Counted from the first letter of the stretch, positions 8,726 to 18,201 are shown. The stretch: DNA of 64,000 nt from UBA2357 sp046295975 (GCA_046295975.1 JBKBMG010000023.1:1-64000), one strand, 5' to 3'. Notes: a model not told the origin generated them from the letters alone. Numbers and translations are program-made.

Positions 8726-11449
8726 ATGCCGGATACACCCCACTCCAGTCGGTACGCCGGCCAGTCCAGGCTGGCACGCTGGTATTGGACCGCACCGTAC
8801 GTCGCGGTCGGGGTGTTCGCGCTCACGATGCTCGCACTGGTGTGGTTTCTCCAGATGCGCGAGGTGGAAAGCCAGCGCAACGCCGTCGCGCGCGACGTGC
8901 AGTGGGCCGAGCAGACCATGCGTCTGCACATGCAGGGCACGGAGGAGTTCCTCGGACAACTCGCCCGCGACCTCTCCGCCAATGCGCTGGATTCCGACGG
9001 GTTTCAGCTGCGCGCCAACCAGCACATCGCCAACAACGGTGAGTTGATCAACATTGTCTGGGTGGGGCCGGACGAGATCGTGCGCTGGTCGGCGCCGTTC
9101 GACACCACGGACTGGCTGGCGGGCGACGTGCTTGCCGCTCCCCAGTTGCTGCCCTATGCGCGGGTACGCGAGCTCGGCCGCCCCAGCTACGGTGAACCGT
9201 ACGCCAATCCCCGCGACAAGCTGGTGCTGGAAGTGTATGTGCCGGTCCGGCGTGGCCGTGAGTTCCTCGGTGCCATCGTCGGGGTGTATTCGATCGAGCG
9301 CATTTCGCGCCACCTGATTCCCAGTTGGTTCGCGGAGAAATACCGGCTGGCGCTGATCAGCGCCGATGGCGAAATTCTGGCGGTAAACTCGAGCGTGGTC
9401 GATCTGGAGGAGAGCATCTCGTTCCAGATCCCGCTGGATCCACCCGGCAATGGCCTGGCCCTGCGGGCCACCGCCTTCCGCACCGGGGCGCAACTTCCGC
9501 ATGCCTTGCCGACCGCGATGATTCTCGGATTGAGCATCATCATTCTGTGGTCGTTGTGGCTGTTGCGCGCGCACGTGAGGCGCAGGGTGCAGGTGGAGAA
9601 GGAGCGCGACCGACTGTTCAACTTCTCGCTGGACCTGTTGTGCGTGGTTGGGCTGGACGGCACGTTCAAGCGCTGCAATCCGGCCTTCAAGCGCGTGCTC
9701 GGCTATCAGCCCGACGAGTTGCCGGGGCGCACCTTCCTCGACATCATCCATAGTGACGATACGGCCGCCACCATGGAGCAGATGCGGCGGCTTGCGGCCG
9801 GCGAGCCGGCGAATTTCGAGAATCGCTGCCGCTGTGCCGACGGCACCTTCAAGTGGCTGGAGTGGAGCATCAACCCGGTGCTGGAGGAAGGTCTGGTGTA
9901 CGGCGTGGCGCACGACATCACCGGGCGGCGTTCATCGGAAGATGCGTTGCGGGCCGAATCCGCTTTCCGCAAGGCAATGGAGGAGTCGGTCATTACCGGC
10001 ATGCGGGCCATCGACTTGTCCGGCCGCATCATTTATGTAAACAGCGCGTTTTGCCGCATGGTCGGCTTCGAGGAGCACGAACTGGTCGGCGCCGTGCCGC
10101 CATTTCCCTACTGGCCTGATGAGGAACTCGAGGTCTGCAGCCAGAACCTGGCTTTGACGCTGGCCGGCCGCGCCCCGTCCACTGGATTCGAGATGCGCAT
10201 CCGGCGCAAGAACGGCGAGCGTCTGGACGCGCGCTTCTACCTTTCCCCGCTGATCGACCTGAAGGGGCGGCAGACCGGCTGGATGGCGTCGGTGACGGAC
10301 ATCACCGAGCCCAAGCGGGTGCGTGCCGCGCTGGAGGAGGCGCACGAACGCTTCGAGGCGGTGCTGGACGGGCTGGAAGCGGCGGTGTTTGTGGCCGATG
10401 CGGTCACCGACGAGATTCTATTCGCCAACCGTGCCTTCAAGCATATTCACGGATTCGACTCGGTTGGGCGGACGGTGCGCGGGGTGGCCGTGCCCCAGCC
10501 CGAGAAGTCCCGCTATCCGGTTGATCCAACTCGCATACCGGCGGACAACCTGCCGATGGAGTTGTTCGACGGTGAATTGCAGCATCCCCTGTCGGGCCGC
10601 TGGTACCACGTGAGGGAGAACGCCACGCGCTGGGTGGACGGGCGGGTGGTGCGCATGGGCATCGCCACCGACATCACCGACCGCAAGCAGACCGCCGAGG
10701 TCACGCGCGAGCAGGCCGAGCGCCTGCAACACACGTCGCGACTGATCACGATGGGTGAGATGGCCTCGACGCTGGCACACGAACTCAACCAGCCGTTGTC
10801 GGCGATCGCCAACTACTGCATGGGCTGCGTTACCCGCATCCAGAGCGGCAAATTCAAGGGCGAAGACCTGCTCGCGGCCATGCAGAAGGCGAGCTTCCAG
10901 GCCGAGCGTGCGGGCAAGATCATCCGCCGGGTGCGCGAGTTCGTGAAGAAGAGCGAACCGCGCCGCAGCGCGGTCGACATTGCGGACATTCTCGAGGATG
11001 CGATAGGCTTCGTCGATATCGACGCGCGGCGCATCAGCGGGCAGATCTCGCTCGAAGTACAGCCTGGCTTGCCACCGGTGTTCGCCGACCGCATCATGAT
11101 CGAGCAGGTGGTGATCAACCTGGTGAAGAACGGGCTGGACTCGATGGCCAGCCTGCCGCGCGAGGAGCGCACCCTGGTTGTGCGGGCGAGGCTCGTCGGC
11201 GAGCGCAGTGTCGAGATCGCAGTCATCGACCGCGGTCATGGCATTGGCGAGGAGGAGCGCAAGCAGTTGTTCTCGCCGTTCTACACCACCAAGTCGGAGG
11301 GCATGGGCCTGGGTCTCAACATCTGCCGCTCCATCGTCGAGTTTCACGATAGCAGCCTGCTCGTCGATGCCAACCCCGAAGGGGGTACGATATTCTCATT
11401 CTGTCTGCCCACCGAGGTCGTAAGTGAACACCTTGCCCGTCGAGCCTGA
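8726..11449 (+). CDS. membrane-bound sensor histidine kinase with periplasmic sensor and three PAS domains
   Basis: 907 residues. One transmembrane helix lies near residues 24-45 and a second near 260-282 (ILGLSIIILWSLWLL), enclosing a periplasmic sensor region of about 210 residues. Then come three PAS domains (around 295-410, 415-535 and 545-660), a HisKA domain with the phospho-acceptor His in LAHELNQPLSAIANY, and an HATPase domain (VVINLVKNGLDSM, GMGLGLNICRSIVE). The kinase core resembles the FixL/DctS/TutC-TdiS group. Its 3' end overlaps the regulator gene by 26 bp, which indicates a cognate pair. The input signal is unknown; the PAS array could sense redox or a ligand. Confidence 0.9.
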   Translation: MPDTPHSSRYAGQSRLARWYWTAPYVAVGVFALTMLALVWFLQMREVESQRNAVARDVQWAEQTMRLHMQGTEEFLGQLARDLSANALDSDGFQLRANQHIANNGELINIVWVGPDEIVRWSAPFDTTDWLAGDVLAAPQLLPYARVRELGRPSYGEPYANPRDKLVLEVYVPVRRGREFLGAIVGVYSIERISRHLIPSWFAEKYRLALISADGEILAVNSSVVDLEESISFQIPLDPPGNGLALRATAFRTGAQLPHALPTAMILGLSIIILWSLWLLRAHVRRRVQVEKERDRLFNFSLDLLCVVGLDGTFKRCNPAFKRVLGYQPDELPGRTFLDIIHSDDTAATMEQMRRLAAGEPANFENRCRCADGTFKWLEWSINPVLEEGLVYGVAHDITGRRSSEDALRAESAFRKAMEESVITGMRAIDLSGRIIYVNSAFCRMVGFEEHELVGAVPPFPYWPDEELEVCSQNLALTLAGRAPSTGFEMRIRRKNGERLDARFYLSPLIDLKGRQTGWMASVTDITEPKRVRAALEEAHERFEAVLDGLEAAVFVADAVTDEILFANRAFKHIHGFDSVGRTVRGVAVPQPEKSRYPVDPTRIPADNLPMELFDGELQHPLSGRWYHVRENATRWVDGRVVRMGIATDITDRKQTAEVTREQAERLQHTSRLITMGEMASTLAHELNQPLSAIANYCMGCVTRIQSGKFKGEDLLAAMQKASFQAERAGKIIRRVREFVKKSEPRRSAVDIADILEDAIGFVDIDARRISGQISLEVQPGLPPVFADRIMIEQVVINLVKNGLDSMASLPREERTLVVRARLVGERSVEIAVIDRGHGIGEEERKQLFSPFYTTKSEGMGLGLNICRSIVEFHDSSLLVDANPEGGTIFSFCLPTEVVSEHLARRA

Positions 11450-12053
11450 GCAGTGCATCTACATCGTCGATGACGACGAGGCCTTGCGTGATTCGCTGGT
11501 CTGGTTGCTCGAGTCGAGTGGCTACCGGGTAGAGGCCTTCGAATCCGCCGATGCCTTTCTTGCGGTGTTCAGACCCGAACTCACCGGTTGTCTGCTGCTC
11601 GACGTGCGCATGCCTGGCATGAGCGGCCTGGAATTGTTCGAGGTGCTGCGCCAGCGACGCTGTACCCTGCCTGTGGTTTTCATTACCGGTCATGGCGACG
11701 TGCCGATGGCGGTGTCGGCGGTGAAGAAAGGCGCGGTGGATTTCATCGAGAAGCCCTTTGGTGATCGGGACATGCTGGCACTGATCGAGGAAAGCCTGGA
11801 GATGGAGCGCGTCGGGCGTGAGAAGCGCATCGTTGAGGCGGAAACGGCGCGCCGGCTGGCAGTGTTGACGCAGCGTGAGCGAGAGGTGCTCGATCTCATC
11901 ATCAGCGGCAAGCTCAACAAGCAGATCGCCGATGTGCTGGGCATCAGCATCAAGACCGTGGAAGTGCACCGCGCACGTGTCATGGAGAAGATGGGTGTGA
12001 GTTCGCTTGCGGAACTGGTGCAGACGGTGATCGCGGTCGAGTCGGGAAGCTGA
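11424..12053 (+). CDS. two-component response regulator, FixJ/LuxR type
   Basis: 209 residues from a GTG start inside the end of the kinase gene. The receiver domain (about 12-125) carries the acidic pair DDDE, the phospho-acceptor Asp in LLLDVRMPGMSG, and the Lys in IEKPFG. A LuxR-type helix-turn-helix follows (about 145-205: LTQREREVLDLI, IKTVEVHRARVMEKMG). This arrangement is that of FixJ, DctR and the TutB/TdiR regulators of aromatic degradation in this bacterial group, which act as phosphorylation-dependent activators. Target genes cannot be read from the sequence; the divergent binding-protein gene is a candidate. Confidence 0.92.
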   Translation: MNTLPVEPEQCIYIVDDDEALRDSLVWLLESSGYRVEAFESADAFLAVFRPELTGCLLLDVRMPGMSGLELFEVLRQRRCTLPVVFITGHGDVPMAVSAVKKGAVDFIEKPFGDRDMLALIEESLEMERVGREKRIVEAETARRLAVLTQREREVLDLIISGKLNKQIADVLGISIKTVEVHRARVMEKMGVSSLAELVQTVIAVESGS

Positions 12054-12219
12054 ATCCGGTATTTATACTAGCGTCATCTGCCCGCGGTTTTTATTGACCG
12101 CTCTCGGGTTCGGCGTGTTTTAATCACGCAGATTTTCCCTGATCACAATTGGCTTCACCGCTCGGCGTGTGGCGCCGCTGCGTGTGCGAGCGCTCGCACC
12201 CACCCCCAGTTCATCGTCC

Positions 12220-13959
12220 ATGGCGACCTTTAACGGCCTGTTGTTTCTCGTCGGCATGCTGCTGTTCGTCAGCGTGCTCGCCAGCACGCTTTCGGCCCGG
12301 CTCGGGCTACCCTTGCTGCTGTTGTTTCTCGTGGTCGGCATGCTGGCCGGCGAGGAAGGGATCGGTCAGGTCTCTTTCGACGACTTTTCCTCGGCAATGG
12401 TGGTGGGGCAGACCGCCCTTGCCATCATCCTGCTGGATGGCGGCCTGCGCACGCGCGCGGCGACGCTCAGGGTGGCATCCTTTCCCGCCGCCACCCTTGC
12501 CACCTGGGGCGTGGTCGCGACCACGCTGGCGCTCGGTGCATTCGCGACCTGGCTGTTCGGCGTCGACTGGCGCATCGGTGTTTTGCTCGCCGCCATCGTC
12601 GGCTCGACCGACGCGGCGGCGGTGTTTTCCTTGTTGCGCAACAGTGGCGTGCGGCTCAACGACCGGGTGAAATCGACACTGGAGATCGAGTCCGGTGCCA
12701 ACGACCCGATGGCCATCCTGCTGGTGACCATGCTGGTCGAGATGATCATCTCGCCCGGCCAGTCCGATGGCTGGGCCTATGCGGTGATGCTGCTGCAGCA
12801 GTTGGGCTTCGGCGCGTTGCTCGGCTTTGCCGGCGGGTGGGTGATGGCCAGCCTGCTGGCGCGGCTGCGACTGGCCGAAGGCTTGTATGCGTTGCTGATT
12901 CTCTCGGGTGGTCTGCTGGTGTTCGCGATGACCAACATCGTCGGCGGCAGCGGCTTTCTTGCGGTGTACATGGCCGGCCTGGTGGTGGGGAATCGCCGCT
13001 GTCATGCCACCGAACACGTTTTTCGGGTCATGGACGGACTGGCGTGGTTGTCCCAGGCCGGCATGTTCCTGGTGCTCGGCCTGCTCGTCACCCCTTCGCA
13101 CCTGATCGACCGCGTCGGCCCGGCGTTGGCGATGGCACTCTTCCTGATGCTGGTCGCCCGGCCTTTCGCGGTGGTCACCAGCCTGTTGCCGTTTCGTTTC
13201 GACCGGCGCGAAGTGGCCTATATTTCCTGGGTGGGCTTGCGCGGCGCCGTCCCCATCGTGCTGGCGATCTACCCGTTGATGATGGGCGTGCCCCAGTCGC
13301 AACTGATCTTCGAGGTGGCCTTCGGGGTGGTGCTGGTGTCCTTGCTGGTTCAGGGCGCCACCGTCCCGGTGGCCGCGCACGCGCTGAAAGTGGTGGTGCC
13401 ACCACGCGACGAGCCCCAGGACCGGATGGAGGTCTGGGTTGGTGAAACGGCCGCACTCGATCTGATGGAGTATTGCGTGGGCGAGCATTCACTGGCCGCC
13501 GGCACCAACCCCGATGAACTGGTGAAGCAGGTCGCAGGCGAGGAGGCGCGCTGCGCGGCGGTGTTGCGCCGTGGCGAACTGGTGCCACTGTCCCAGGAGG
13601 TGCGCATGCAGCCTGGGGATTCGGTGTGGGTGATTGCGTCAGATGCGGCTGCGGAGCCGCTGGCCAAGGCCTTTGCCAAGGGTGATGTGTTCGAACTCAG
13701 CCGCAACGCTGGCTTTTTCGGCGAGTTCACGGTGGCGGCGGATTGCCTGGCCAGTGACCTTGCCTCGGCCTACGGCCTGCAGCTTGCACCAGACGAGGCC
13801 GCGATGGTTCTGCGCGATCTGCTGATCCGCCGGCTCGGTCGGCAGGCGGTGGAAGGGGATCGTATCGGGATCGGGGCGTTCATGCTCACGGTCAGGCACC
13901 TGGATGGACGTGGCAGGATCGACCAGATCGGTCTGAAATGCCCGACCTCCTTCGGGTAA
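12220..13959 (+). CDS. nhaP2: potassium/proton antiporter, NhaP2/CvrA family
   Basis: 579 residues, close to the length of E. coli CvrA. Residues 1 to about 385 hold around twelve hydrophobic segments of the CPA1 exchanger fold, with the conserved acidic motif in ESGANDPMAILL. The C-terminal part (about 405-490) is a TrkA-C-like cytoplasmic domain (LVPLSQEVRMQPGDSVWVI), followed by a further CorC/HlyC-like tail. The start at 12220 (MATFNG) is preferred because the 17 codons upstream are low-complexity and not membrane-like. The family exports K+ or other monovalent cations in exchange for H+ across the inner membrane. It stands alone between the two-component system and folD. Confidence 0.88.
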   Translation: MATFNGLLFLVGMLLFVSVLASTLSARLGLPLLLLFLVVGMLAGEEGIGQVSFDDFSSAMVVGQTALAIILLDGGLRTRAATLRVASFPAATLATWGVVATTLALGAFATWLFGVDWRIGVLLAAIVGSTDAAAVFSLLRNSGVRLNDRVKSTLEIESGANDPMAILLVTMLVEMIISPGQSDGWAYAVMLLQQLGFGALLGFAGGWVMASLLARLRLAEGLYALLILSGGLLVFAMTNIVGGSGFLAVYMAGLVVGNRRCHATEHVFRVMDGLAWLSQAGMFLVLGLLVTPSHLIDRVGPALAMALFLMLVARPFAVVTSLLPFRFDRREVAYISWVGLRGAVPIVLAIYPLMMGVPQSQLIFEVAFGVVLVSLLVQGATVPVAAHALKVVVPPRDEPQDRMEVWVGETAALDLMEYCVGEHSLAAGTNPDELVKQVAGEEARCAAVLRRGELVPLSQEVRMQPGDSVWVIASDAAAEPLAKAFAKGDVFELSRNAGFFGEFTVAADCLASDLASAYGLQLAPDEAAMVLRDLLIRRLGRQAVEGDRIGIGAFMLTVRHLDGRGRIDQIGLKCPTSFG

Positions 13960-14023
13960 GCGGGGCGATCGCACAAGTGGCTGATGTTGCGATAGAATCT
14001 CGCCTTTTTCGAGATCAGGACAG

Positions 14024-14911
14024 ATGACGGCTCGTATTCTCGACGGTAAGGCGCTGGCCGAGCGCGTGCGCGCGGACGTCGCCGCGCGTGCGGCGGCGCT
14101 CACGGACAGGGGGGTGACGCCGTGTCTCGCGGTGATTCTGGTCGGCGCCGATGCGGCGTCGGCGGTGTACGTGCGCAACAAGGTCGCCGCCTGCGAGAAG
14201 GCCGGGATTCGTTCGCTGCGCTACGATTTCCCCGAGCACGCTGACCCCACTGAGGTGATGACCCGCATCGCCGCGCTCAACGCCGATCCGACGGTCCATG
14301 GCATCCTCGTCCAGCTTCCGCTGCCGCCGCAGTTCGACGAGGCCGCGGTGCTTGAGGCGATCGACATCCGCAAGGATGTGGACGGATTTCACGCGGAGAA
14401 CGTCGGCCGCCTGTCCCAGGGGCAGGAGGGTTTCATTCCGTGCACGCCGCATGGGGTGATGAAGATGCTGGAGGCCGAGAACGTGCCACTGAAAGGGGCT
14501 GAAGCGGTGGTGGTCGGGCGTTCCAACATCGTCGGCAAACCGATGGCGATGCTGCTGCTCAACGCCAGTGCGACGGTGACCGTGTGCCATTCCCGTACCC
14601 ATGACCTGGCCGCCCATCTGCGCCGAGCCGACATCGTAGTGGCGGCGGTGGGGCGGCCCCGCATGATCACCGGTGACATGATCAAGCCGGGCGCGGTGGT
14701 CATTGATGTCGGCATCAACCGCATCGACAGCGGTCCGGATGCAGGCAAGCTGTGTGGCGACGTCGATTACGCCTCAGTGCGTGAGGTGGCGGGGCTGGTG
14801 ACGCCGGTGCCGGGGGGCGTCGGGCCGATGACGATCACCATGTTGCTTGCCAACACGGTCGAGTCTGCGGCGCGCACGCTGCGCGACGCAGACCAGGGGG
14901 CGCGGGCGTGA
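14024..14911 (+). CDS. folD: bifunctional methylenetetrahydrofolate dehydrogenase/cyclohydrolase
   Basis: 295 residues, normal for FolD. It interconverts 5,10-methylene- and 10-formyl-tetrahydrofolate, supplying one-carbon units for purine and fMet-tRNA synthesis. Visible landmarks are the active-site Lys region YVRNKVAACEKAGI, the signature VHGILVQLPLP, the KDVDGFH segment, the Rossmann motif GRSNIVGKPMA and the C-terminal PVPGGVGPMT. A ribosome-binding site, caggac, precedes the ATG. A -10-like TAGAAT lies at 13993-13998. Its stop overlaps the purE start by 4 bp, so it heads a folD-purE-purK-tsaC run and links folate one-carbon supply to purine synthesis. Confidence 0.96.
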   Translation: MTARILDGKALAERVRADVAARAAALTDRGVTPCLAVILVGADAASAVYVRNKVAACEKAGIRSLRYDFPEHADPTEVMTRIAALNADPTVHGILVQLPLPPQFDEAAVLEAIDIRKDVDGFHAENVGRLSQGQEGFIPCTPHGVMKMLEAENVPLKGAEAVVVGRSNIVGKPMAMLLLNASATVTVCHSRTHDLAAHLRRADIVVAAVGRPRMITGDMIKPGAVVIDVGINRIDSGPDAGKLCGDVDYASVREVAGLVTPVPGGVGPMTITMLLANTVESAARTLRDADQGARA

Positions 14912-15411
14912 GCGGCGCGGACATGACGCCGCTGGTGGGCATCATCATGGGGTCGAACTCCGACTGGCCGACGATGAAGGCGGCGGCGGCGTTTCTGGAC
15001 GAGTTCGGCGTACCGTACGAGGCCCGCGTGGTGTCGGCGCATCGAACCCCCGACCTGATGTTCGAATATGCCGAAGGCGCGCGCGGGCGTGGCCTCAAGG
15101 CGATCATCGCGGGGGCGGGTGGCGCCGCTCATCTGCCTGGCATGGTGGCTGCCAAGACCACGCTGCCCGTACTGGGCGTGCCGGTGCAATCGCGCGCGCT
15201 GTCGGGGCAGGATTCACTGCTGTCCATCGTGCAGATGCCCAAGGGCATACCCGTGGCGACCTTTGCGATCGGTGAGGCGGGGGCGGCCAATGCGGCCTTG
15301 TTCGCGGTCGCCATGCTCGCGGTGGAGGATGCAGCCTTGGCCGCGCGCCTTGCCGATTTCCGCGCCCGCCAGACTCAGGCGGTGCTCGACATGAAGCTGG
15401 AGCAAGAATGA
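14908..15411 (+). CDS. purE: N5-carboxyaminoimidazole ribonucleotide mutase
   Basis: 167 residues from GTG; the GTGA overlap with folD supports this start, though an ATG five codons on is possible. PurE moves the carboxyl group of N5-CAIR to C4 in purine biosynthesis. Family motifs are GIIMGSNSDWPTM, the active-site His in VSAHRTPD, and IAGAGGAAHLPGM. Translationally coupled to folD and, by another 4-bp overlap, to purK, its pathway partner. Confidence 0.97.
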   Translation: MSGADMTPLVGIIMGSNSDWPTMKAAAAFLDEFGVPYEARVVSAHRTPDLMFEYAEGARGRGLKAIIAGAGGAAHLPGMVAAKTTLPVLGVPVQSRALSGQDSLLSIVQMPKGIPVATFAIGEAGAANAALFAVAMLAVEDAALAARLADFRARQTQAVLDMKLEQE

Positions 15412-16553
15412 TTCTGCCACCTGCCACGCTCGGCATGCTGGGGGGCGGCCAGTTGGGCCGCTTCTTCGTTTCCGCCGCGCACGAGATGGGTTACAAGGTG
15501 TGGGTGCTCGATCCCGACCCCCACAGCCCGGCAGGCCTGATCGCCGATCGCCATCTGGTGGCCGCCTATGACGACCATGTGGCGCTGGATGAAGTTGCCC
15601 AAACGTGCGCGGCGGTCACGACCGAGTTCGAGAACGTGCCGTCCGGCACGCTCGACTATCTTGCGAAATTCATCGCCGTGCACCCGTCGGCGTCGGCAGT
15701 GGCGGTGTGCCAGAACCGCATCGCCGAAAAGACTTTTCTGGCCGACAATGGCTTGCCACACGGCCCGTTTGCCATCGTTCGCAACGAAGCGGACATCGCT
15801 GCCGCCGATGCCGGCCTGTTCCCCGGCGTGCTCAAGGTGGCGCGCTTCGGTTACGACGGCAAGGGTCAGGCGCGGGTAGCCGACCGTGCGGAGGCACTGC
15901 ACGCGTTCCATGCGTTCAAGGGCGAGCCCTGTGTGCTGGAGCGCATGCTCGATCTCGACTACGAGTTGTCGGTGGTGCTGGTGCGCGACGCTCAGGGTGA
16001 GGTGAAGTGCTTCCCGACGGCGGAGAACCGCCACCGCCACGGCATTCTCGACGTGACCATCGCGCCGGCCCGGGGCAGCGCCAGCCAGCGCGACCATGCC
16101 CAGGCGGTGGCGGAACGCATCGCCGAGCGGCTGGGCTACGTCGGCACCCTGGGCGTGGAGTTCTTCGTCAGCCGCGGCGAACTCCAGGTCAACGAGATGG
16201 CGCCGCGTCCGCACAACAGTGGCCACCATACCTTGGACGCCTGCGTCACCAGCCAGTACGAACAACAGCTGCGGGCGCTGGCAGGCTTGCCGTTGGGTGA
16301 GGCGCGACAGCACTCGGCGGCAGTCATGGTGAACCTGCTGGGGGAGCTGTGGTTCGACGGCGAGCGCTATCGCGAGCCGGACTGGTCGGTGCTGCATTCG
16401 GTGCCAGGGCTGAAACTGCATCTCTATGGCAAGCACCATGCCCGCCCGGGACGCAAGATGGGTCACTTCACCGTGATTGGCGATGATGTCGACGCGGTGC
16501 TGGCGCGGGCGCTCGCCGCCCGTGCGGCAATCGGCATTTGCGACGAAGCTTGA
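15408..16553 (+). CDS. purK: N5-carboxyaminoimidazole ribonucleotide synthase
   Basis: 381 residues. An ATP-grasp enzyme that carboxylates aminoimidazole ribonucleotide with bicarbonate, feeding PurE. It begins LGMLGGGQLGRFF, the PurK phosphate-loop signature, and continues with VTTEFENVP, KVARFGYDGKGQ and EMAPRPHNSGH, all typical. The start overlaps the purE stop and the last base of its stop codon is the first base of the tsaC ATG. Confidence 0.97.
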   Translation: MILPPATLGMLGGGQLGRFFVSAAHEMGYKVWVLDPDPHSPAGLIADRHLVAAYDDHVALDEVAQTCAAVTTEFENVPSGTLDYLAKFIAVHPSASAVAVCQNRIAEKTFLADNGLPHGPFAIVRNEADIAAADAGLFPGVLKVARFGYDGKGQARVADRAEALHAFHAFKGEPCVLERMLDLDYELSVVLVRDAQGEVKCFPTAENRHRHGILDVTIAPARGSASQRDHAQAVAERIAERLGYVGTLGVEFFVSRGELQVNEMAPRPHNSGHHTLDACVTSQYEQQLRALAGLPLGEARQHSAAVMVNLLGELWFDGERYREPDWSVLHSVPGLKLHLYGKHHARPGRKMGHFTVIGDDVDAVLARALAARAAIGICDEA

Positions 16554-17554
16554 TGATCGTCCCGCCCACGCCCGAATACATCGCCACCGCGGCTGACCTG
16601 CTGCGTGCCGGCGAACTGGTGGGCATGCCCACCGAGACGGTTTACGGACTGGCTGCCGACGCGCTGAACCCTGAGGCGGTAGGGCGCATTTTCGCAGCCA
16701 AGGGGCGGCCGGCCGACCATCCGCTCATCGTCCACCTCCCCGACGCCGAGCACCTGCCGCGATGGGCGAGCGACATCCCGCGGGAGGCCCTGGCGCTTGC
16801 CAAGGCCTTCTGGCCAGGGCCGCTGACCCTGATTCTCAAACGTGACCCATGCGTGCCCGACGAGGTGACGGGCGGGCAGGACACCGTCGGCGTCCGCGTG
16901 CCCGGCCACCCCGTGGCGCTCGCCTTGCTGAGGGCTTTCGATTCGGGTGTTGCGGCGCCCAGCGCCAACCGCTTTGGCCGCATCAGTCCCACGACTGCCG
17001 CACATGTGGCCGATGAACTCGGCGAGCGTGTCGCCATGGTGCTGGACGGTGGCGCATGTGCTGTGGGCATCGAATCGACGATTCTCGACCTTTCCGGATC
17101 TGCGCCGCGCGTTCTCCGCCCGGGGGCAATCAGCGCCGCGGACATCGCGGCGGTGATCGGCCGCTGGCCTTCCAGTGCCAACCATTCCGCGACGCCGCCG
17201 GAAGGTACGCCCCGGGTGTCTGGTTCGCTCGCCGCGCACTATGCACCAAGCACGCCGCTACGGCTGCTCCCTCCCCAGGCGCTGGACGCTGCGCTCGACA
17301 GCGCAGTTGCGGTCGGGCGGCGGGTTGCGGTGTTGTCCGTCGCAGGCAACGGTCAAGCGAGAGCGGATGTGCGAGCCTGGCTGGACGCACCGGCCGATGC
17401 GCGTGGCTACGCCCATGACTTGTATGCGAATCTGCGCACGCTCGATGGCCTGGGGGCGGATCTACTGCTGGTGACGATGCCGCCCGATGGTCCCGAATGG
17501 GACGCGGTGCTTGATCGCCTGCGTCGCGCGGCGGTCGGTTCAGGCCAGGATTGA
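16553..17554 (+). CDS. tsaC: L-threonylcarbamoyladenylate synthase (Sua5/YrdC family)
   Basis: 333 residues, the two-domain Sua5 type. The enzyme makes threonylcarbamoyl-AMP from threonine, bicarbonate and ATP for the t6A37 modification of ANN-decoding tRNAs. The YrdC domain (about 1-200) shows GMPTETVYGLAADA, KGRPADHPLIVHL, PSANRFGRISPTTA and the SxN/RPG region (ILDLSGSAPRVLRPGA). The C-terminal Sua5 domain starts near 215 (GSLAAHYAPSTPLRL). The start at 16553 shares a base with the purK stop (TGATG), which points to translational coupling. It closes the folD-purE-purK operon. Confidence 0.92.
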   Translation: MIVPPTPEYIATAADLLRAGELVGMPTETVYGLAADALNPEAVGRIFAAKGRPADHPLIVHLPDAEHLPRWASDIPREALALAKAFWPGPLTLILKRDPCVPDEVTGGQDTVGVRVPGHPVALALLRAFDSGVAAPSANRFGRISPTTAAHVADELGERVAMVLDGGACAVGIESTILDLSGSAPRVLRPGAISAADIAAVIGRWPSSANHSATPPEGTPRVSGSLAAHYAPSTPLRLLPPQALDAALDSAVAVGRRVAVLSVAGNGQARADVRAWLDAPADARGYAHDLYANLRTLDGLGADLLLVTMPPDGPEWDAVLDRLRRAAVGSGQD

Positions 17555-17566
17555 TTCGAGGTTCTC

Positions 17567-17575
17567 TGCTATAGT
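17567..17575 (+). promoter_or_regulatory. extended -10 promoter element
   Basis: TGCTATAGT fits an extended -10 (TGn followed by TATAGT at 17570-17575), with a start predicted near 17582. It lies 13 bp past the tsaC stop, so it would drive either a small RNA or a long hppD leader. No good -35 hexamer is seen at 17 bp. Confidence 0.4.
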
Positions 17576-17581
17576 CTGCGG

Positions 17582-17830
17582 AAACCGGGCACCTCGAAAG
17601 AAACCGCGGACAGCGGGCAGGGAGGGCTGGGTGGTGTTGGGGACGAATGACGTGTGTCCTGCCCGCATCGGTCAGGCGCAAAGCGCTGGTCCGGGCGTGG
17701 CCCGGGCATGACGTCGTATCCGTTGCCGGCGCCGCCTGGTGGCCCGTCTGCAATCGGTATGCAGGGGCATTCCTCCTGCGGCCGCTTCGGGAACCCCGAC
17801 ATGAGCAGCGGTTATCTACTTTTCATTGGC
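17582..17830 (+). ncRNA. ssrS: candidate structured RNA (possibly 6S RNA)
   Basis: No reading frame here looks like a protein. The stretch starts seven bases after an extended -10 and can close on itself: AGCGGGCAGG plus AGG (17612-17625, one bulged G) pairs with CCTCCTGC and CCGCT (17772-17786, two extra G), and farther out AACCGC can pair with GCGGTT. The 3' strand segment CCTGCGGC resembles the 3' closing stem of E. coli 6S RNA. In alphaproteobacteria 6S genes often lie next to purE-purK, as here. Against it, a competing hairpin gcgggcagg/cctgcccgc exists and I cannot trace the full 6S central bubble. Confidence 0.25.
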
Positions 17831-18201
17831 GAACACCTGGCCCGCAGCACGCGGGGGCTTCCGGGTGCGCCTCCGCATTCCTGACCTTCCTGGGCGTTCC
17901 GCCCACTGGTGGTCGCCGTTGGCGATCGCCCATGTTCCAACCGTTCTTCCGCGTGTCGCGACCATCCGGTCGGGCGCCGGACTGTCTCATCCGCATGGTG
18001 TCGACGGTCCGGCAGGAATGAACGGTGTCTTGTGCTCCCGTTCCGGATCCTGCGTCCAAGGGAAGCCGCACGTCCAGCCACGACTCGACCAAGCGGCGTT
18101 CCGCTGACGCTCGAGCGCCGGGCGGGAGCTCGTACTGCCGCGGACTGGCGCTGCCATGCATGCCGCGCGGCGATCGGAATGGAATTCGTCAGGAGAAGAA
18201 A
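17831..18201 (+). other. hppD upstream region, no gene seen
   Basis: 371 bp without a convincing gene; overlapping short frames on both strands lack family-like sequence. The hppD ribosome-binding site, aggagaag, lies at its end. No clear promoter hexamers or operator were recognised. Confidence 0.5.

Noticed and set aside
12054..12219. Terminator or promoter between the response regulator and the antiporter
   Set aside because: Only a 5-bp stem (gcgtg/cacgc) and scattered A/T-rich hexamers without correct spacing were found, too weak to list.
17640..18201. Small protein genes in the tsaC-hppD gap
   Set aside because: Several short frames on both strands overlap each other, and none has a ribosome-binding site plus family-like sequence.
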